64,000 nucleotides of DNA from Nitrosovibrio sp. Nv6 (GTDB lineage Bacteria > Pseudomonadota > Gammaproteobacteria > Burkholderiales > Nitrosomonadaceae). Of the stretch, positions 35,410 through 44,659 are shown in pieces. The position numbers were made by a program, and so were the translations under genes. Position 1 is the first letter of the stretch. Every line of letters begins with the position of its first letter. The notes under the pieces were generated by a model. It worked only from the letters and a program-made list of their open reading frames with translations. It had not been told where the DNA came from and did no database searches. The DNA is taken from assembly GCF_900110495.1 (NCBI RefSeq), contig NZ_FODX01000001.1, positions 186,001 to 250,000 of the forward strand. The letters run 5' to 3'.

Positions 35410-36021
35410 TTAAACCGGCTCTTTGTTGTTCGCGGGGGGAACATATTCTGGTGGCCGGGTACGATCCGGCGGAGGAGTATATTCTCCAGGTGGGACGCGG
35501 TCCTCAGGCGGTGTACGATGGTCCATATGGTATGATCTCGGCAATGCCGAGCCTGCCACGTCCTTTATGCCCTCCACGACGCTGACAAGAATGTCACGCA
35601 CGCTCGTGATAGCGGTTGTGCCGATGTCGCCTATCCCTTGAGCTGCCGCGTTTACCGTTGTCCTCGTGACATCGACTGCTTCCGTACCGACCGCTCCTGT
35701 TGCTCGAAGCGTATTTGATACCGTATTGCGCACCAGGCTGACGATGTCAGATTCAATTTCATCGATGCCTTTTAAGCTACCGGCAATGCCTGTCTTTACG
35801 GTATCGCCTGCGGGCCCCAGCGCACGGTCAGCGTCCGAGCGATAAGGGGCCGCCGTGTCAACGTACCTTTCATCCCGGCGTGTTTCCCTGCGAGCATACT
35901 TTTCCTCCTCCGCAGTGCTGCGCGGCAGCTCTTCATCTATCGGCGTTTCTATTTCTGTCCGCTTTTTTTCATGGGGGTGCGGCTTTTCCCCAGGGTGCTT
36001 GTCTGATTTTGGCGTATTCAT
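35410..36021 (-). CDS. Hypothetical protein with charged N-terminus and Pro-rich tail
   Basis: The 203-residue protein has three parts. The first 65 residues are extremely charged and disordered (HPGEKPHPHEKKRTEIETP). Residues about 75-160 form an amphipathic helical region (GIDEIESDIVSLVRNTVSNT, ATGAVGTEAVDVTRTTVNAA, IGDIGTTAITSVRDILVSVV), which resembles phasin-like or membrane-surface helices. The tail is Pro-rich (PPEDRVPPGEYTPPPDRTRP). AGGAGG lies before the ATG. No known family is certain. The neighbouring DUF5132/HMA genes share the same Pro-rich tail style, so they may act together. Confidence 0.65.
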   Translation of the reverse strand: MNTPKSDKHPGEKPHPHEKKRTEIETPIDEELPRSTAEEEKYARRETRRDERYVDTAAPYRSDADRALGPAGDTVKTGIAGSLKGIDEIESDIVSLVRNTVSNTLRATGAVGTEAVDVTRTTVNAAAQGIGDIGTTAITSVRDILVSVVEGIKDVAGSALPRSYHMDHRTPPEDRVPPGEYTPPPDRTRPPEYVPPANNKEPV

Positions 36022-36420
36022 TTCAAATTCCTCCTAGGCATGGTTACAAATTGCACGTCATGGCAAAAATGCTTCTCCTGTTCTGCTGCTTTCTACTGCT
36101 TCCATGCGGAGCCCCTGATCGGGACTCTCGCAACCTCTTGGCTCGCTGTTTTTGCAACAGGTTTTTGTTTGCGAGAACTCCGGAAACGCTATTCCATCAT
36201 TTCCGAATCTAGGATTTCCCAGGGATCACGATCCCGTTTTGAGAAAGGTGTTACGGGTTGGCAACGTTCGCCCCGCGTATCAGAACGCCCTATCGAGGGG
36301 ATGGCGATGTTGCCTTCTATGGTCTGGACAACGCCCATGCCATCATTCCCAGGAATATCAACCACCGGATATGACCTCTTTCCGGATTTCGTGTATGACG
36401 TATGTCCGGTCGTCCTGGTT
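36022..36420. other. Intergenic region downstream of HMA_2 gene
   Basis: About 400 bases. A minus-strand frame (36533-36189) reaching DPWEILDSEMME overlaps the HMA gene by over 100 bases and has no start of its own, so I do not call it. A frame on the plus strand across the whole region is antisense to the HMA gene and is taken as a shadow. Confidence 0.35.
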
Positions 36421-36708
36421 TCACGAGTAATTGCAGGGCGCGGTGGGGGTGCGCACTGCGGTTTCATTCTCTCTGAGGTGGAACAGTTCGTGCTCAAGGG
36501 TATAATCCAAAAGACTTGTATCCTCTGTCGCATGGCTGATCAGCGCCGTGCCTGTCAACGGATTTGTCTCCACCGCTACAACGTCGTAACATCCCGCCAA
36601 TTCTTTTTCCAGCGTCGCAAAGTGCGCGGAGCCGCCGCGCTTTTCGTCGATCTTTACCTGCTTCCGCCCCGGCAGAGAGTGGGCCAACCATGCAAGCAGT
36701 GCCATCAT
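36421..36708 (-). CDS. HMA_2 domain protein
   Basis: This 95-residue protein carries a divergent heavy-metal-associated fold without the CxxC: HSLPGRKQVKIDEKRGGSAH, ATLEKELAGCYDVVAVETNP, LTGTALISHATEDTSLLDYT. The LPGR...NPLTG...I pattern is that of HMA_2 (DUF5132-linked) proteins. Its ATG overlaps the stop of the DUF5132 gene by 4 bases, so both are made together. Lack of the metal-binding cysteines argues against classic copper binding. Such pairs occur in many proteobacteria, often beside P-type ATPases, which are absent here. Confidence 0.72.
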   Translation of the reverse strand: MMALLAWLAHSLPGRKQVKIDEKRGGSAHFATLEKELAGCYDVVAVETNPLTGTALISHATEDTSLLDYTLEHELFHLRENETAVRTPTAPCNYS

Positions 36709-37169
36709 TCCCCCTGAGTTGGGGGTTGGCCTTGTGCTCCTTCGCTACGCTGGCTACCCTGACTCGCCTTCGTGGCGGGTGGTGCAGGGGGGCTCGGCGC
36801 CTTGCCGGCTTCGCCTGACTGGGTTGCAGACGTGGTGCCCGGACTTTGACTATCAGGGCTCGGTTTAGGCTGCGCAGACAGCGGCGCGGCCCGTCCTTGC
36901 GCAGCCGCCGAGGTGATTGCCGCCCCTCCCTGCGCATCGGTCTCCATCTCTGATTTGGCCTCGGCCACCAGGTCATCCATCGTTTCGCCCAACTCCGCAA
37001 ACGATTCGCGCCCCTTCTCGTAAAAATGGATGCTGCCCTTGATTGTCGCTTTGGTAAGCGACCGGGAGACATTGGCAAGGAACGGACGCAGCACTGGCGC
37101 AAGCAGTGATGCTCCAACACCAGCTACCAGGCCTATGATTAGGTTGCTCTTGAAGTTTTCGGTGGCCAT
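36705..37169 (-). CDS. DUF5132 domain protein
   Basis: The 154-residue protein begins with a membrane-inserting segment (LIIGLVAGVGASLLAPVLRP) followed by the DUF5132 core (SLTKATIKGSIHFYEKGRES, FAELGETMDDLVAEAKSEME). The second half is low in complexity, rich in Pro, Ser, Ala and Gln. DUF5132 proteins are found with HMA_2 proteins; the function is not known, but the pair may work at the inner membrane. The upstream AGGAGA sets the start. The gene for HMA_2 overlaps its stop. Confidence 0.75.
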   Translation of the reverse strand: MATENFKSNLIIGLVAGVGASLLAPVLRPFLANVSRSLTKATIKGSIHFYEKGRESFAELGETMDDLVAEAKSEMETDAQGGAAITSAAAQGRAAPLSAQPKPSPDSQSPGTTSATQSGEAGKAPSPPAPPATKASQGSQRSEGAQGQPPTQGE

Positions 37170-37451
37170 GATCTCTCCTGTTTCAGTGGCTATAGTTATT
37201 TCTAGACAGACTTTGTCTTTTTACAAGTCCTGTCATAAAAATTTAATATCCGGAATATATTAAGAGTTGCTTTTGTGGGAAAAATGAAAAGATTTTCGCG
37301 TGTCAAGCTGTAAAAAACTCCTGCAGTACACTGACAAGGTATCGTAAGCCAAAGGAATATCGTGATTCACATAGCCGGACCTTCGCGCCATCAGACAACG
37401 CTGTTTCCCGAATCACTGGATGAATTGATTGCGCATGATCAGCCATTACAA

Positions 37452-37868
37452 CTACTTGTCGTTCGTAACCAGGTTCTTTTCGTCGGTATCGACGACAAAG
37501 ACGGCCAGCAGGCGTGCGGGTTGAGTCTTACTGTCATTTGCGCTGACGCTATGATGATCACCAGGTAGTTCGGCGAAGTTCTCGCCGGCGCGATAAACCT
37601 TTTCCGGACCGTCATTGATTTTGCTACGAATTGCCCCCTCAAGGACCGTTGCATAGATGAAAGACGACTCTGGATGGGTATGGGCGGGCGATGAGCCACC
37701 CGGCTGATATTCGACAAGCACGCCTTTCATGCTCTTGCCGGGCACATTCGGAAGAGCATGATCAAAGACCAGCGTTACCTTGGACTTTTCAGTGGGCAAG
37801 TTATCGGCTGAAGCTGCGCTTACGGAGAGAGCTGCGAAGGCAACTCCGCAGAGAAATCTAGTAAACAT
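37452..37868 (-). CDS. Secreted cupin-domain protein
   Basis: The 138-residue protein has a signal peptide ([17 protein letters not shown]) and one cupin barrel: [20 protein letters not shown] provides the first metal-binding motif ([10 protein letters not shown] with His, His and Glu) and [20 protein letters not shown] the second (GDHH). Small periplasmic cupins of this kind may be metal-dependent dioxygenases, isomerases or binding proteins. AAGGAG precedes the ATG. It stands next to an AhpD-like gene on the same strand 240 bases upstream, a combination often seen in oxidative-stress gene sets. Confidence 0.82.
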   Translation of the reverse strand: MFTRFLCGVAFAALSVSAASADNLPTEKSKVTLVFDHALPNVPGKSMKGVLVEYQPGGSSPAHTHPESSFIYATVLEGAIRSKINDGPEKVYRAGENFAELPGDHHSVSANDSKTQPARLLAVFVVDTDEKNLVTNDK

Positions 37869-38109
37869 TGTGTTCTCCTTCGTCGATAAAAATTAGTGGA
37901 CACAAATTCATGATGCCCTCATCGCAGATACCGCTCAAACCGTCTTCGTTCCAGCGGTAGGCTCTTGACCGGGCCTGATCATGGACAAATAGCCGTTGTG
38001 GGTATCTTTTCTTCATTTTCAGGGTACGCTGGGTCCCCTGCGATTTTCGCCTTTCCCTCTCCAGCCACTAGGCTTCCAATACTCGGCTTGAATGAATTAT
38101 TAGCCATGC

Positions 38110-38562
38110 TCACGGCTTCACAGGATAACGGCTGGAAGTGGCAATGCGATTCCAAGCATTGATGACTACCGAAAGCCACTCGACAGCCGATATTTCATCT
38201 TTTGACAGATTGGCTGTTGCTTGCTCATAGATGGCATCTGACACTTGCCCGTCGGAGATCAGTGTAATTGCTTCTACTAGTGCCAATGATGAGCGTTCCT
38301 TTTCGGTGAAATACCCAGTTTCCCGCCAAGCGGCTAAGACACTTATGCGATCGCTTGACTCGCCACTGGATAGGGCATCTTGAGTATGCATCCTGATACA
38401 GAATGCGCACTGGTTGAGTTGGGATGCACGAAGGCGCAACAGATGTGCAAAGCCATCCGGGATGCTTGCGGAAGCAACGGCCTCAGCCGCCAGCTTCTCA
38501 AGGCCGAGGACTGCTTGGTAAAGCGCTGGGTCGGATTTACCAAGATTGATTCTTTCTGGCAC
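38110..38562 (-). CDS. AhpD-like / carboxymuconolactone decarboxylase family protein
   Basis: This 150-residue protein has the AhpD-type active-site motif NQCAFCIRMHTQDA (Cys52, Cys55, His59) and the surrounding helices (LLRLRASQLN, ERSSLALVEAITLI). The CxxC and His act as a peroxidase-associated disulfide reductase. It likely protects against peroxide in the cytoplasm. The length agrees with the family (145-175). It may be transcribed with the secreted cupin gene downstream, although 240 bases separate them. Confidence 0.88.
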   Translation of the reverse strand: MPERINLGKSDPALYQAVLGLEKLAAEAVASASIPDGFAHLLRLRASQLNQCAFCIRMHTQDALSSGESSDRISVLAAWRETGYFTEKERSSLALVEAITLISDGQVSDAIYEQATANLSKDEISAVEWLSVVINAWNRIATSSRYPVKP

Positions 38563-38951
38563 GAAATCTCCCTGGTGATCTCATAAGAATCGAAAAATAA
38601 ATAATAAGAAAACCTGGATTACGCTTACAGGATGACTACCTCTGAATTAAAAGTCTGTGGCAAAGCGAACAAAACTCGTTTTTGGAAAGCACTGACTGAG
38701 GTTGCCGCGCTAGTAAACGCTCTGAGTCTCGGCATGGCCGACTAGTAGGAAGCGACAGCGGAGAATTACCTGGCACATGTCTTCAAAGGTTGGATTCTCA
38801 AGATTTTGGCTGCAGGGTTTCGCCGCGACACGCGCAAAGGATGAACGGACTTAAGTTGATTGCGTGTCGAGTGTGTCAATTTATGGTAAACCCTAACGTG
38901 CTGTCAGGGAACACGGGATAGTAACGTCAGAAGAGCTGGATTTTTAATTTA
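38563..38951. other. Intergenic region before a transposase scrap
   Basis: About 390 bases with no supported gene. No terminal inverted repeat of a Tn3-type transposon could be recognised. Confidence 0.35.
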
Positions 38952-39162
38952 TTGACACATGCCGGAACCAAGCCGTCGCTAACCACCTTGGTGGCGGTGA
39001 TACTCGACACCCGCGCCACGCTGATCGACGAAATCATTGATCGGCACGACCGCTTCATGGGGACGCTGTTCAGCAAGGCCAAGCGCAATCATGGCGACCG
39101 TTTGCAGCAGTTCCGGCACGGCAATCAACGACCACCGTAAACTATGCTCATCCGTGCCCTGA
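38952..39162 (+). pseudogene. Fragment of a Tn3-family transposase (DUF4158-type N-terminal region)
   Basis: The sequence reads LTTLVAVILDTRATLIDEII, DRHDRFMGTLFSKAKRNHGD, RLQQ, which fits the DUF4158-type region of Tn3-like transposases. A one-base shift near 39108 continues it as SSGTAINDHRKLCSSVP to a TGA at 39160-39162. The full protein is about 1000 residues, so less than 8% is left. It marks an old transposition event. Confidence 0.6.
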
Positions 39163-39209
39163 CCGTTTGTCTGCCTGTCTATCCAAATTTCATTTGACAG
39201 CAATGACGG

Positions 39210-39464
39210 TCAGCGAAAAGGAATCGCTGTTCGCTCAATGCTTGCCTTCGTGGTTAGGAGCCGCGCCTCGACGGTGTGTGCGAGTTCATCTATAAGTCCC
39301 GCTGATGCCCCGTGGCCGCTTCTTCTAGTGACGTTTGCGATTGCCTGAAGATCCGCATGGAGACGTACAGGGTCGATTTGCCAGCCCAATGCGGTGACGA
39401 GCGCTTTCAGTGCGTCTGCATAGGCTTCAGGAATTTGAGTATCGGTGAGCGCCGGAATTGTCAT
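39210..39464 (-). CDS. Hypothetical protein of 84 residues
   Basis: The protein (MTIPALTDTQIPEAYADALK, ALVTALGWQIDPVRLHADLQ, AIANVTRRSGHGASAGLIDE, LAHTVEARLL) is compact and helical, without a membrane segment or signal. GGAGG lies before the ATG. No family is known to me. It lies between the transposase scrap and a divergent TonB receptor gene and could be an ordinary small cytoplasmic protein. Confidence 0.55.
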   Translation of the reverse strand: MTIPALTDTQIPEAYADALKALVTALGWQIDPVRLHADLQAIANVTRRSGHGASAGLIDELAHTVEARLLTTKASIERTAIPFR

Positions 39465-39668
39465 GGTTTGCCTCCATTTGCGAATGAGACTTAATCCTAT
39501 ATTAACTGTGGTTGACTGTAAAGCGTCCTTATTTTCTGCATTTCAATTGCCACGCGCTATGAGGTAATAGCCGTTAGCGGCGGCAGTGGTGGTAGTTCCA
39601 TCAGCCGGAGCAAACTACCTCCGCAGCGAATGTTGATGGATGTATAACAGTACAGCTATCATGTTGCG

Positions 39669-41927
39669 ATGTATCGGCGTAAAAAGCGAAAGTCATTGAA
39701 AACGCCGCGCCCAATTCCGGTAGTCGTTGTCGTTCTCCTGCCTGTTCTGGTATCTGCGTCAGGCCCCTCCATAGCGCAGACGGACGACCAGTCCAGGACT
39801 CTGCCAGCCGCCCAGCAAGACGCAACACCGCCTGGCGCCCTGCCGATCCTCAATCCTGTCGTCATTAGCGGCACCCGCATGGAACAATCGAGTTTCTCGC
39901 TGCCCATGTCCATTGATGTGGTGGAAGCGCCCGTTATCCAGGAAGCGCAACCGCGGATCAATCTTTCTGAAGCACTATCTCGCGTTCCTGGCTTGGTTAT
40001 TCAAAACCGGCAAAATTATGCGCAGGATCTGCAGGTATCAATCCGCGGCTTTGGTGCGCGCTCAACTTTCGGCATTCGCGGCATACGGATGGTGGTCGAT
40101 GACATTCCCGCCAGCATGCCAGACGGTCAGGGTCAGGCGGCCAATATCAATCTAGGTTCGACCAAACGAATCGAAGTATTGCGAGGCCCGTTCTCGGCTA
40201 TCTACGGCAATGCCTCAGGCGGCGTGATTCAGGCATTCACGGAGGATGGCCCGGCGGCAACCACGCTATCCGGCACGGTGCTTGGCGGCAGCTATGGCAC
40301 GATTCGCGGGGAGGTCAAGCTGGGCGGCACGCTTGGCGGAACGGATGGAACAGGTGGCGCAAATGGAGCGGGCGGAACCACGGGGCCGTTCAATTACGTA
40401 GTCGATGTTTCGCGTTTTCAGACCGATGGCTACCGCGAGCACAGCGCGGCTACCCGCTACCAGGCGAATGCCAAACTGACTTACCGGTTCGATCACGATG
40501 CCAAGCTTACGCTGATAGTTAACGAACTTTACCAGGGCAATACCCAGGACCCTCTCGGGCTGACGCGAGCTCAGGCGATGGCGAATCCGCGTCAAGCGGA
40601 TGCAAGCGCCATCAACTTCAACACCCGCAAGAGTATCGGCAATACGCAGGGTGGACTGGTATATGAACATAGATTTTCCGCCGCGAACACTGTCAAGCTG
40701 ATCGGGTATGCAGGAACCCGGCAGATCGAGCAGTTTCTTGCCGTGCCGCTCGGCGCGCAAATTCCGGTTACCAGTTCCGGGGGCGTAATCGATCTGGATC
40801 GCGAATTCGGGGGATTGGGTCTGCGATGGACGTATCGCAGCAGCGGGCCGCGCCCGCTGATGTTGAGTACGGGCATCGACTATGAGGCATCCAGGGAACG
40901 GCGCAAGGGATTCGAGAATTTCTCCGGCACGGTGTTGGGGGTACGGGGCAACCTGCGCCGCAACGAGAATGACACAGTCACCAGTTTCAGCCAGTATGCG
41001 CAGGCCGAGTGGCAATTTGCGCGCGCCTGGACACTCTCCGCTGGCTTGCGCCATACCGAAGTTAAATTCAAATCCGAGGATCTATTTATCCGCACGGGCA
41101 ATGGCAATGACAGTGGCAACCTGGCTTTTCGCAATGTGAATCCCGTACTGGGACTGTTGTATAAAGCAACGCCCACGCTCAATCTATATGCCAGCGGCGG
41201 CACGGGTTTTGAGACGCCGACCTTCACGGAACTTGCCTATAGGCCAGACGGCGCGGGCGGCCTCAATTTCGCGCTTCGGCCGAGCAGGAGCCGCAATGTC
41301 GAAGCAGGGGTCAAATGGCTGCCGACCGATAATACGCGCGTCAATCTGGCTCTTTTCGAGACCCATGTCAGCAATGAGATTCTGCCTGCCACCAATTCGG
41401 GGGGCAGAACCACTTTCCAGAATTCGGCCGACACAAGACGGCGCGGAATAGAGCTTTCGGCCGACTACCGTTTCGGCACCGACGTTTCCGCCTATTTGTC
41501 TTATACCTATCTTGACGCCAAGTTCCAGGATTCCTTCGCTTACCGCCCAAGGGCTACATCGCCCCTCGTAACAGTAGCCGAAGGCAATTTTCTTCCCGGC
41601 GTGCCCCGCAACACGGCTTACGCGGAACTGGCGTGGCATCGAGGCTTGCCGGGTTTTTCAGCGGTACTGGAAGCAATCTATCGCGATAAAATTTTCGTCA
41701 ACGATACCAATACCGAAGCTGCGAAACAGTACGCCATGGCAAACGTCCGGCTTGTCTACTCGCACCGGATCGGCCGTTGGAAGCTCAGCGAATTTGTGCG
41801 CGTGGACAATGTCAGCGGTACCGGATATGTCGGTTCGGTGATCGTAAATGAGGGCAACGGACGCTTTTATGAACCCGCACCGGGACGGCATGTGATGGTG
41901 GGTCTGAATGCAAGTTATACTTTTTGA
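39669..41927 (+). CDS. TonB-dependent outer-membrane receptor
   Basis: This 752-residue receptor has an N-terminal basic stretch and signal sequence (VVVVVLLPVLVSASGPSIAQ), then a plug domain (ISGTRMEQSSFSLPMSIDVV, LSEALSRVPGLVIQNRQNYA, RTIEVLRG-like IEVLRGPFSAIYGNASGGVI) and a long barrel ending in MVGLNASYTF. The plug contains the conserved SIRGFGARSTFGIRGIR, typical of FecA/PupA-like or metal-chelate receptors. A Gly-rich insertion (GGTDGTGGANGAGGTTG) lies in an outer loop near residue 220. No regulator or biosynthesis gene is adjacent, so the ligand cannot be named. The start has no good ribosome site. Confidence 0.88.
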   Translation: MYRRKKRKSLKTPRPIPVVVVVLLPVLVSASGPSIAQTDDQSRTLPAAQQDATPPGALPILNPVVISGTRMEQSSFSLPMSIDVVEAPVIQEAQPRINLSEALSRVPGLVIQNRQNYAQDLQVSIRGFGARSTFGIRGIRMVVDDIPASMPDGQGQAANINLGSTKRIEVLRGPFSAIYGNASGGVIQAFTEDGPAATTLSGTVLGGSYGTIRGEVKLGGTLGGTDGTGGANGAGGTTGPFNYVVDVSRFQTDGYREHSAATRYQANAKLTYRFDHDAKLTLIVNELYQGNTQDPLGLTRAQAMANPRQADASAINFNTRKSIGNTQGGLVYEHRFSAANTVKLIGYAGTRQIEQFLAVPLGAQIPVTSSGGVIDLDREFGGLGLRWTYRSSGPRPLMLSTGIDYEASRERRKGFENFSGTVLGVRGNLRRNENDTVTSFSQYAQAEWQFARAWTLSAGLRHTEVKFKSEDLFIRTGNGNDSGNLAFRNVNPVLGLLYKATPTLNLYASGGTGFETPTFTELAYRPDGAGGLNFALRPSRSRNVEAGVKWLPTDNTRVNLALFETHVSNEILPATNSGGRTTFQNSADTRRRGIELSADYRFGTDVSAYLSYTYLDAKFQDSFAYRPRATSPLVTVAEGNFLPGVPRNTAYAELAWHRGLPGFSAVLEAIYRDKIFVNDTNTEAAKQYAMANVRLVYSHRIGRWKLSEFVRVDNVSGTGYVGSVIVNEGNGRFYEPAPGRHVMVGLNASYTF

Positions 41928-42292
41928 GGAGCGTGCGGCATATGAGGTTTAGACTCAGAACCTTACGATAAAAAAACGGTTTCATGTTGAACGGCATGCT
42001 GGCAGGGGCAGAAGCCGCTAGCGTACCTTAGCAAAACAGCGGGACGGATTTTCTTGCGAAAGCGTTCCGCTATTTTTTCAGACCCCATTGGTTGCCGAAC
42101 GTTATGCCTGTCTGAAGCGGATCATGAAGCCGATAAGACCGCTTGCCAAGGATAAAGCGGGGAGAATGACGCCGTGCGATCCCTTCAATAACTACACATT
42201 GAAAGAGTCGGAATTGCTGCTAATATCCGACGTAAGCGGCACGTCTTTCGATGACTGTGATTTCGGTGGTGAAGCGCGGCCTCCGCAAGTTC
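41928..42292. other. Intergenic region, no gene seen
   Basis: About 365 bases between the TonB receptor and the end of the convergent reductase gene. No terminator hairpin or RNA gene is obvious. Confidence 0.4.
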
Positions 42293-43267
42293 CTATCCGC
42301 TGGCAACACTCAACAGATCGATATCCGAGGGAGAGAGCGTGAGATGCGCCGCACGGATCAGGCTGTCAACCTGTTGAACATTCGTTGCGCTGGCGATGGG
42401 CGCGGTAACGCACTCGCGGGCGATCAACCATGCCAGTGCCGCCTCCGCCGGCGCTGCACCGTGCGCCCCCGCCACGGTGTCCAATGCGCTTAGAATTCGA
42501 AAGCCGCGATCATTGAGATATTTACTGGCGACCCGGCCTCGAACGCTCTTCCCGAGGTCGTCATGAGAGCGGTATTTACCGGACAGGAAGCCGGATGCCA
42601 GGCTGTAATAAGTGATGACACCGAGACCTTCCTCGATACACAAATCGCGTAATTCTCCTTCGTAGCCGCTGCGGTCGTACAGATTGTACTCGGGCTCCAG
42701 AACTTCGTAGCGCGGCAGGCCTTGTTTCGATGCAATTGTTAATGCCTCGCGCAACTGGACGGCATTGTAGTTGGATGCGCCAATCGCCTTTACCTTGCCT
42801 TGCCGGATGAGGTTCTCATAGGCGCGCAGCGTTTCATCGACCGGCGTTTCCGGATCCGGACGATGGCTCAGATAAAGGTCGATATAATCAGTCTGCAGGC
42901 GGCGCAATGAATTTTCGGCTGCCTCTGCGATACGTTTGGCCGACAAGCCCTTCTTGTCCTCGGCGAGCTGGGCGCCGACCTTGGTAATGAGGACAATTTT
43001 CTCTCGGCGCGCCGGTGAAGCCTTGAACCAGTTGCCAATGATTGTTTCCGATTCGCCGCCCTGGTTACCTGGCACCCAGGTGGAGTAGGCGTCTGCGGTG
43101 TCGATCGCATTGAGGCCGCCTTCCACGAAACGATCGAGCAGCGTGAAGGCAGTTTGTTGATCGACAGTCCAGCCGAATACGTTGCCGCCAAATACCAGCG
43201 GTGCGATTTCCAAGCCAGTACGGCCAAGCGGACGTTTGCTGATGGGGCCGAGGGAACGTTCATTCAT
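42293..43267 (-). CDS. Aldo/keto reductase
   Basis: This 324-residue NADPH-dependent oxidoreductase carries the family tetrad: Asp56 and Tyr61 in IDTADAYSTW, Lys96 in LITKVG and His135 in YLSHRPD. The TIM-barrel segments VKAIGASNYNAVQLREA and GVITYYSLASGFLSGKYR follow, with the cofactor-binding C-terminal part at PIASATNVQQVDSLIRA. The family reduces aldehydes and ketones; the physiological substrate is unknown. It is a single gene. The DUF2007 gene lies 60 bases upstream on the same strand and may be co-transcribed. Confidence 0.92.
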   Translation of the reverse strand: MNERSLGPISKRPLGRTGLEIAPLVFGGNVFGWTVDQQTAFTLLDRFVEGGLNAIDTADAYSTWVPGNQGGESETIIGNWFKASPARREKIVLITKVGAQLAEDKKGLSAKRIAEAAENSLRRLQTDYIDLYLSHRPDPETPVDETLRAYENLIRQGKVKAIGASNYNAVQLREALTIASKQGLPRYEVLEPEYNLYDRSGYEGELRDLCIEEGLGVITYYSLASGFLSGKYRSHDDLGKSVRGRVASKYLNDRGFRILSALDTVAGAHGAAPAEAALAWLIARECVTAPIASATNVQQVDSLIRAAHLTLSPSDIDLLSVASG

Positions 43268-43327
43268 GATGGGTTCCTTCCCGTGTTGCTGTTGAAGAAC
43301 CGCATCGCCACTTCCGACGATGCGATA

Positions 43328-43663
43328 TCAGCGATATCCTGCGTTCGACAGCGCGATTTCAAGTCCCGCGCCGCATTGCCAGCATAGTTGAAAATTGCGT
43401 GGATTCTCCTCACCGCATGCACGGCAGAATACGACACGGTTTTCGACCGGCGTTTTCTCGAATTCCCTTATGATCGCCAAGCCCCGCTCAAAGTCACTAT
43501 CGCGGACTACCCACACCTCCGGATAAGCGTGCGTAAAAGGGATGTCCCCAAGGCCGCCTTGCGCGTGTTCATTAAACAACCGCGCAGCTATATTCGCGTG
43601 CCCGAGCAGATCAAGCATGATCTGGGCTTCCATGAGATTCGTGGCGGAGCAGAGTTTCTTCAT
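43328..43663 (-). CDS. DUF2007 protein with C-terminal zinc ribbon
   Basis: The 111-residue protein begins with a DUF2007 ferredoxin-like fold (SATNLMEAQIMLDLLGHANI, AARLFNEHAQGG, YPEVWVVRDSDFERGLAII) and ends with a zinc ribbon (FCRACGEENPRNFQLCWQCG, two CxxC pairs). DUF2007 proteins are small putative signal-transducing or metal-binding proteins; the function is not known. It probably belongs to one transcription unit with the reductase downstream. No strong ribosome site was seen. Confidence 0.82.
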   Translation of the reverse strand: MKKLCSATNLMEAQIMLDLLGHANIAARLFNEHAQGGLGDIPFTHAYPEVWVVRDSDFERGLAIIREFEKTPVENRVVFCRACGEENPRNFQLCWQCGAGLEIALSNAGYR

Positions 43664-43852
43664 ACCTCAAGTATCCCCAAACTCTTCCTTGCGTGCAACA
43701 GAAGAACCTGTTGATTAACGCGTGGCATGATCGTGATCGTCATCGCTCCCGGATAATTTCGAGAAATCTGGTGTGGACTTCCGTACGCTAACGTACCAAC
43801 CAGCGCCACGTCATCTCCCAAAATACAAAGGCGATGAACCATGGGAGCGATC

Positions 43853-44659
43853 ATGAGCGAACGGAGCAAAAATTTTTGCGTTATTTTCTATGCAATTGTG
43901 TTAGCAGCGCTCGCTGGTACTTTTGTATCAGCCACCTTTGCCGAGGAGTTGACGCAACCTGTCACTGCGCCGTCCGGCGCAAAAACGCCGAAAACGAGAC
44001 TGCTGGAAGCGGGGGCGAAACTCTTGCAGAGCAGTCCGCCGCTGGAACGGTTTGATATTTACCTTGTCGGCTTTCATCCCATGAAAGACTCGCCGGAAGA
44101 CCAGATGGAGGCTCATCATTACTGCCGTCAGGTTAATGAAGATTTTGCGCAGTGCGCGTTATTCGATAGCAATACGAAGGATGCGAATCTAAATGGCATC
44201 GAATACATAATCTCCGAAAAGCTTTTTGCCGCCCTGCCGGAAGAGGAGAAAAAATACTGGCATCCTCATAACGGCGAGATTCTTTCCGGACAACTCGTCG
44301 CACCGGATATTCCGGACGCTGCTGAAAAAGCGCTGATGAAGGGGAAGATGAATAGCTATGGCAAGACATGGCACGTCTGGAATACCGGTTATGAAGGAAA
44401 TCCAGGAGATAAGTTGCCGTTGGGCGAGCCAATGCTCGGTTGGTCTTTCAATCGCCTCGGTGAAGCGGTACCGGGGTTGGTCGAAAAAAGGGATAAAAAT
44501 ATGGGAATAAGCAGCGAGGAAAAGCGCAGGCAGCGCGCCGACCTGAAACAATACGCCAGGCCGCAATCGGGTGTTGATGACCTTAAAGGCCGCTTTGAGC
44601 AGCCTACACGGGATATCTCAGGCGTCATCGATCAAAGAAATACAGGTAAAGATGAGTAA
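43853..44659 (+). CDS. Secreted DUF1264 (OBAP-like) protein
   Basis: The 268-residue protein has a signal peptide (FCVIFYAIVLAALAGTFVSA, cleavage near TFA) and a DUF1264 domain: FDIYLVGFHPMKDSPEDQME, AHHYCRQVNEDFAQCALFDS, GIEYIISEKLFAALPEEEKK, YWHPHNGEILSGQLVAPDIP and GKTWHVWNTG. The HPMK, AHHYC, EYIIS and YWHPH motifs define the family known in plants as oil body-associated proteins. In bacteria they are periplasmic or outer-membrane linked and of unknown function. MSERSK at 43853 is preferred over the ATG four codons earlier. Confidence 0.85.
   Translation: MSERSKNFCVIFYAIVLAALAGTFVSATFAEELTQPVTAPSGAKTPKTRLLEAGAKLLQSSPPLERFDIYLVGFHPMKDSPEDQMEAHHYCRQVNEDFAQCALFDSNTKDANLNGIEYIISEKLFAALPEEEKKYWHPHNGEILSGQLVAPDIPDAAEKALMKGKMNSYGKTWHVWNTGYEGNPGDKLPLGEPMLGWSFNRLGEAVPGLVEKRDKNMGISSEEKRRQRADLKQYARPQSGVDDLKGRFEQPTRDISGVIDQRNTGKDE

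Noticed and set aside
36040..36717. Long plus-strand frame of 225 codons
   Set aside because: It is antisense to the coupled HMA_2 gene, lacks a ribosome site and has a composition rich in Cys, Arg and Ser typical of shadow frames.
40266..41054. Minus-strand frame of 262 codons
   Set aside because: Fully antisense to the TonB receptor barrel; no domain or start signal.
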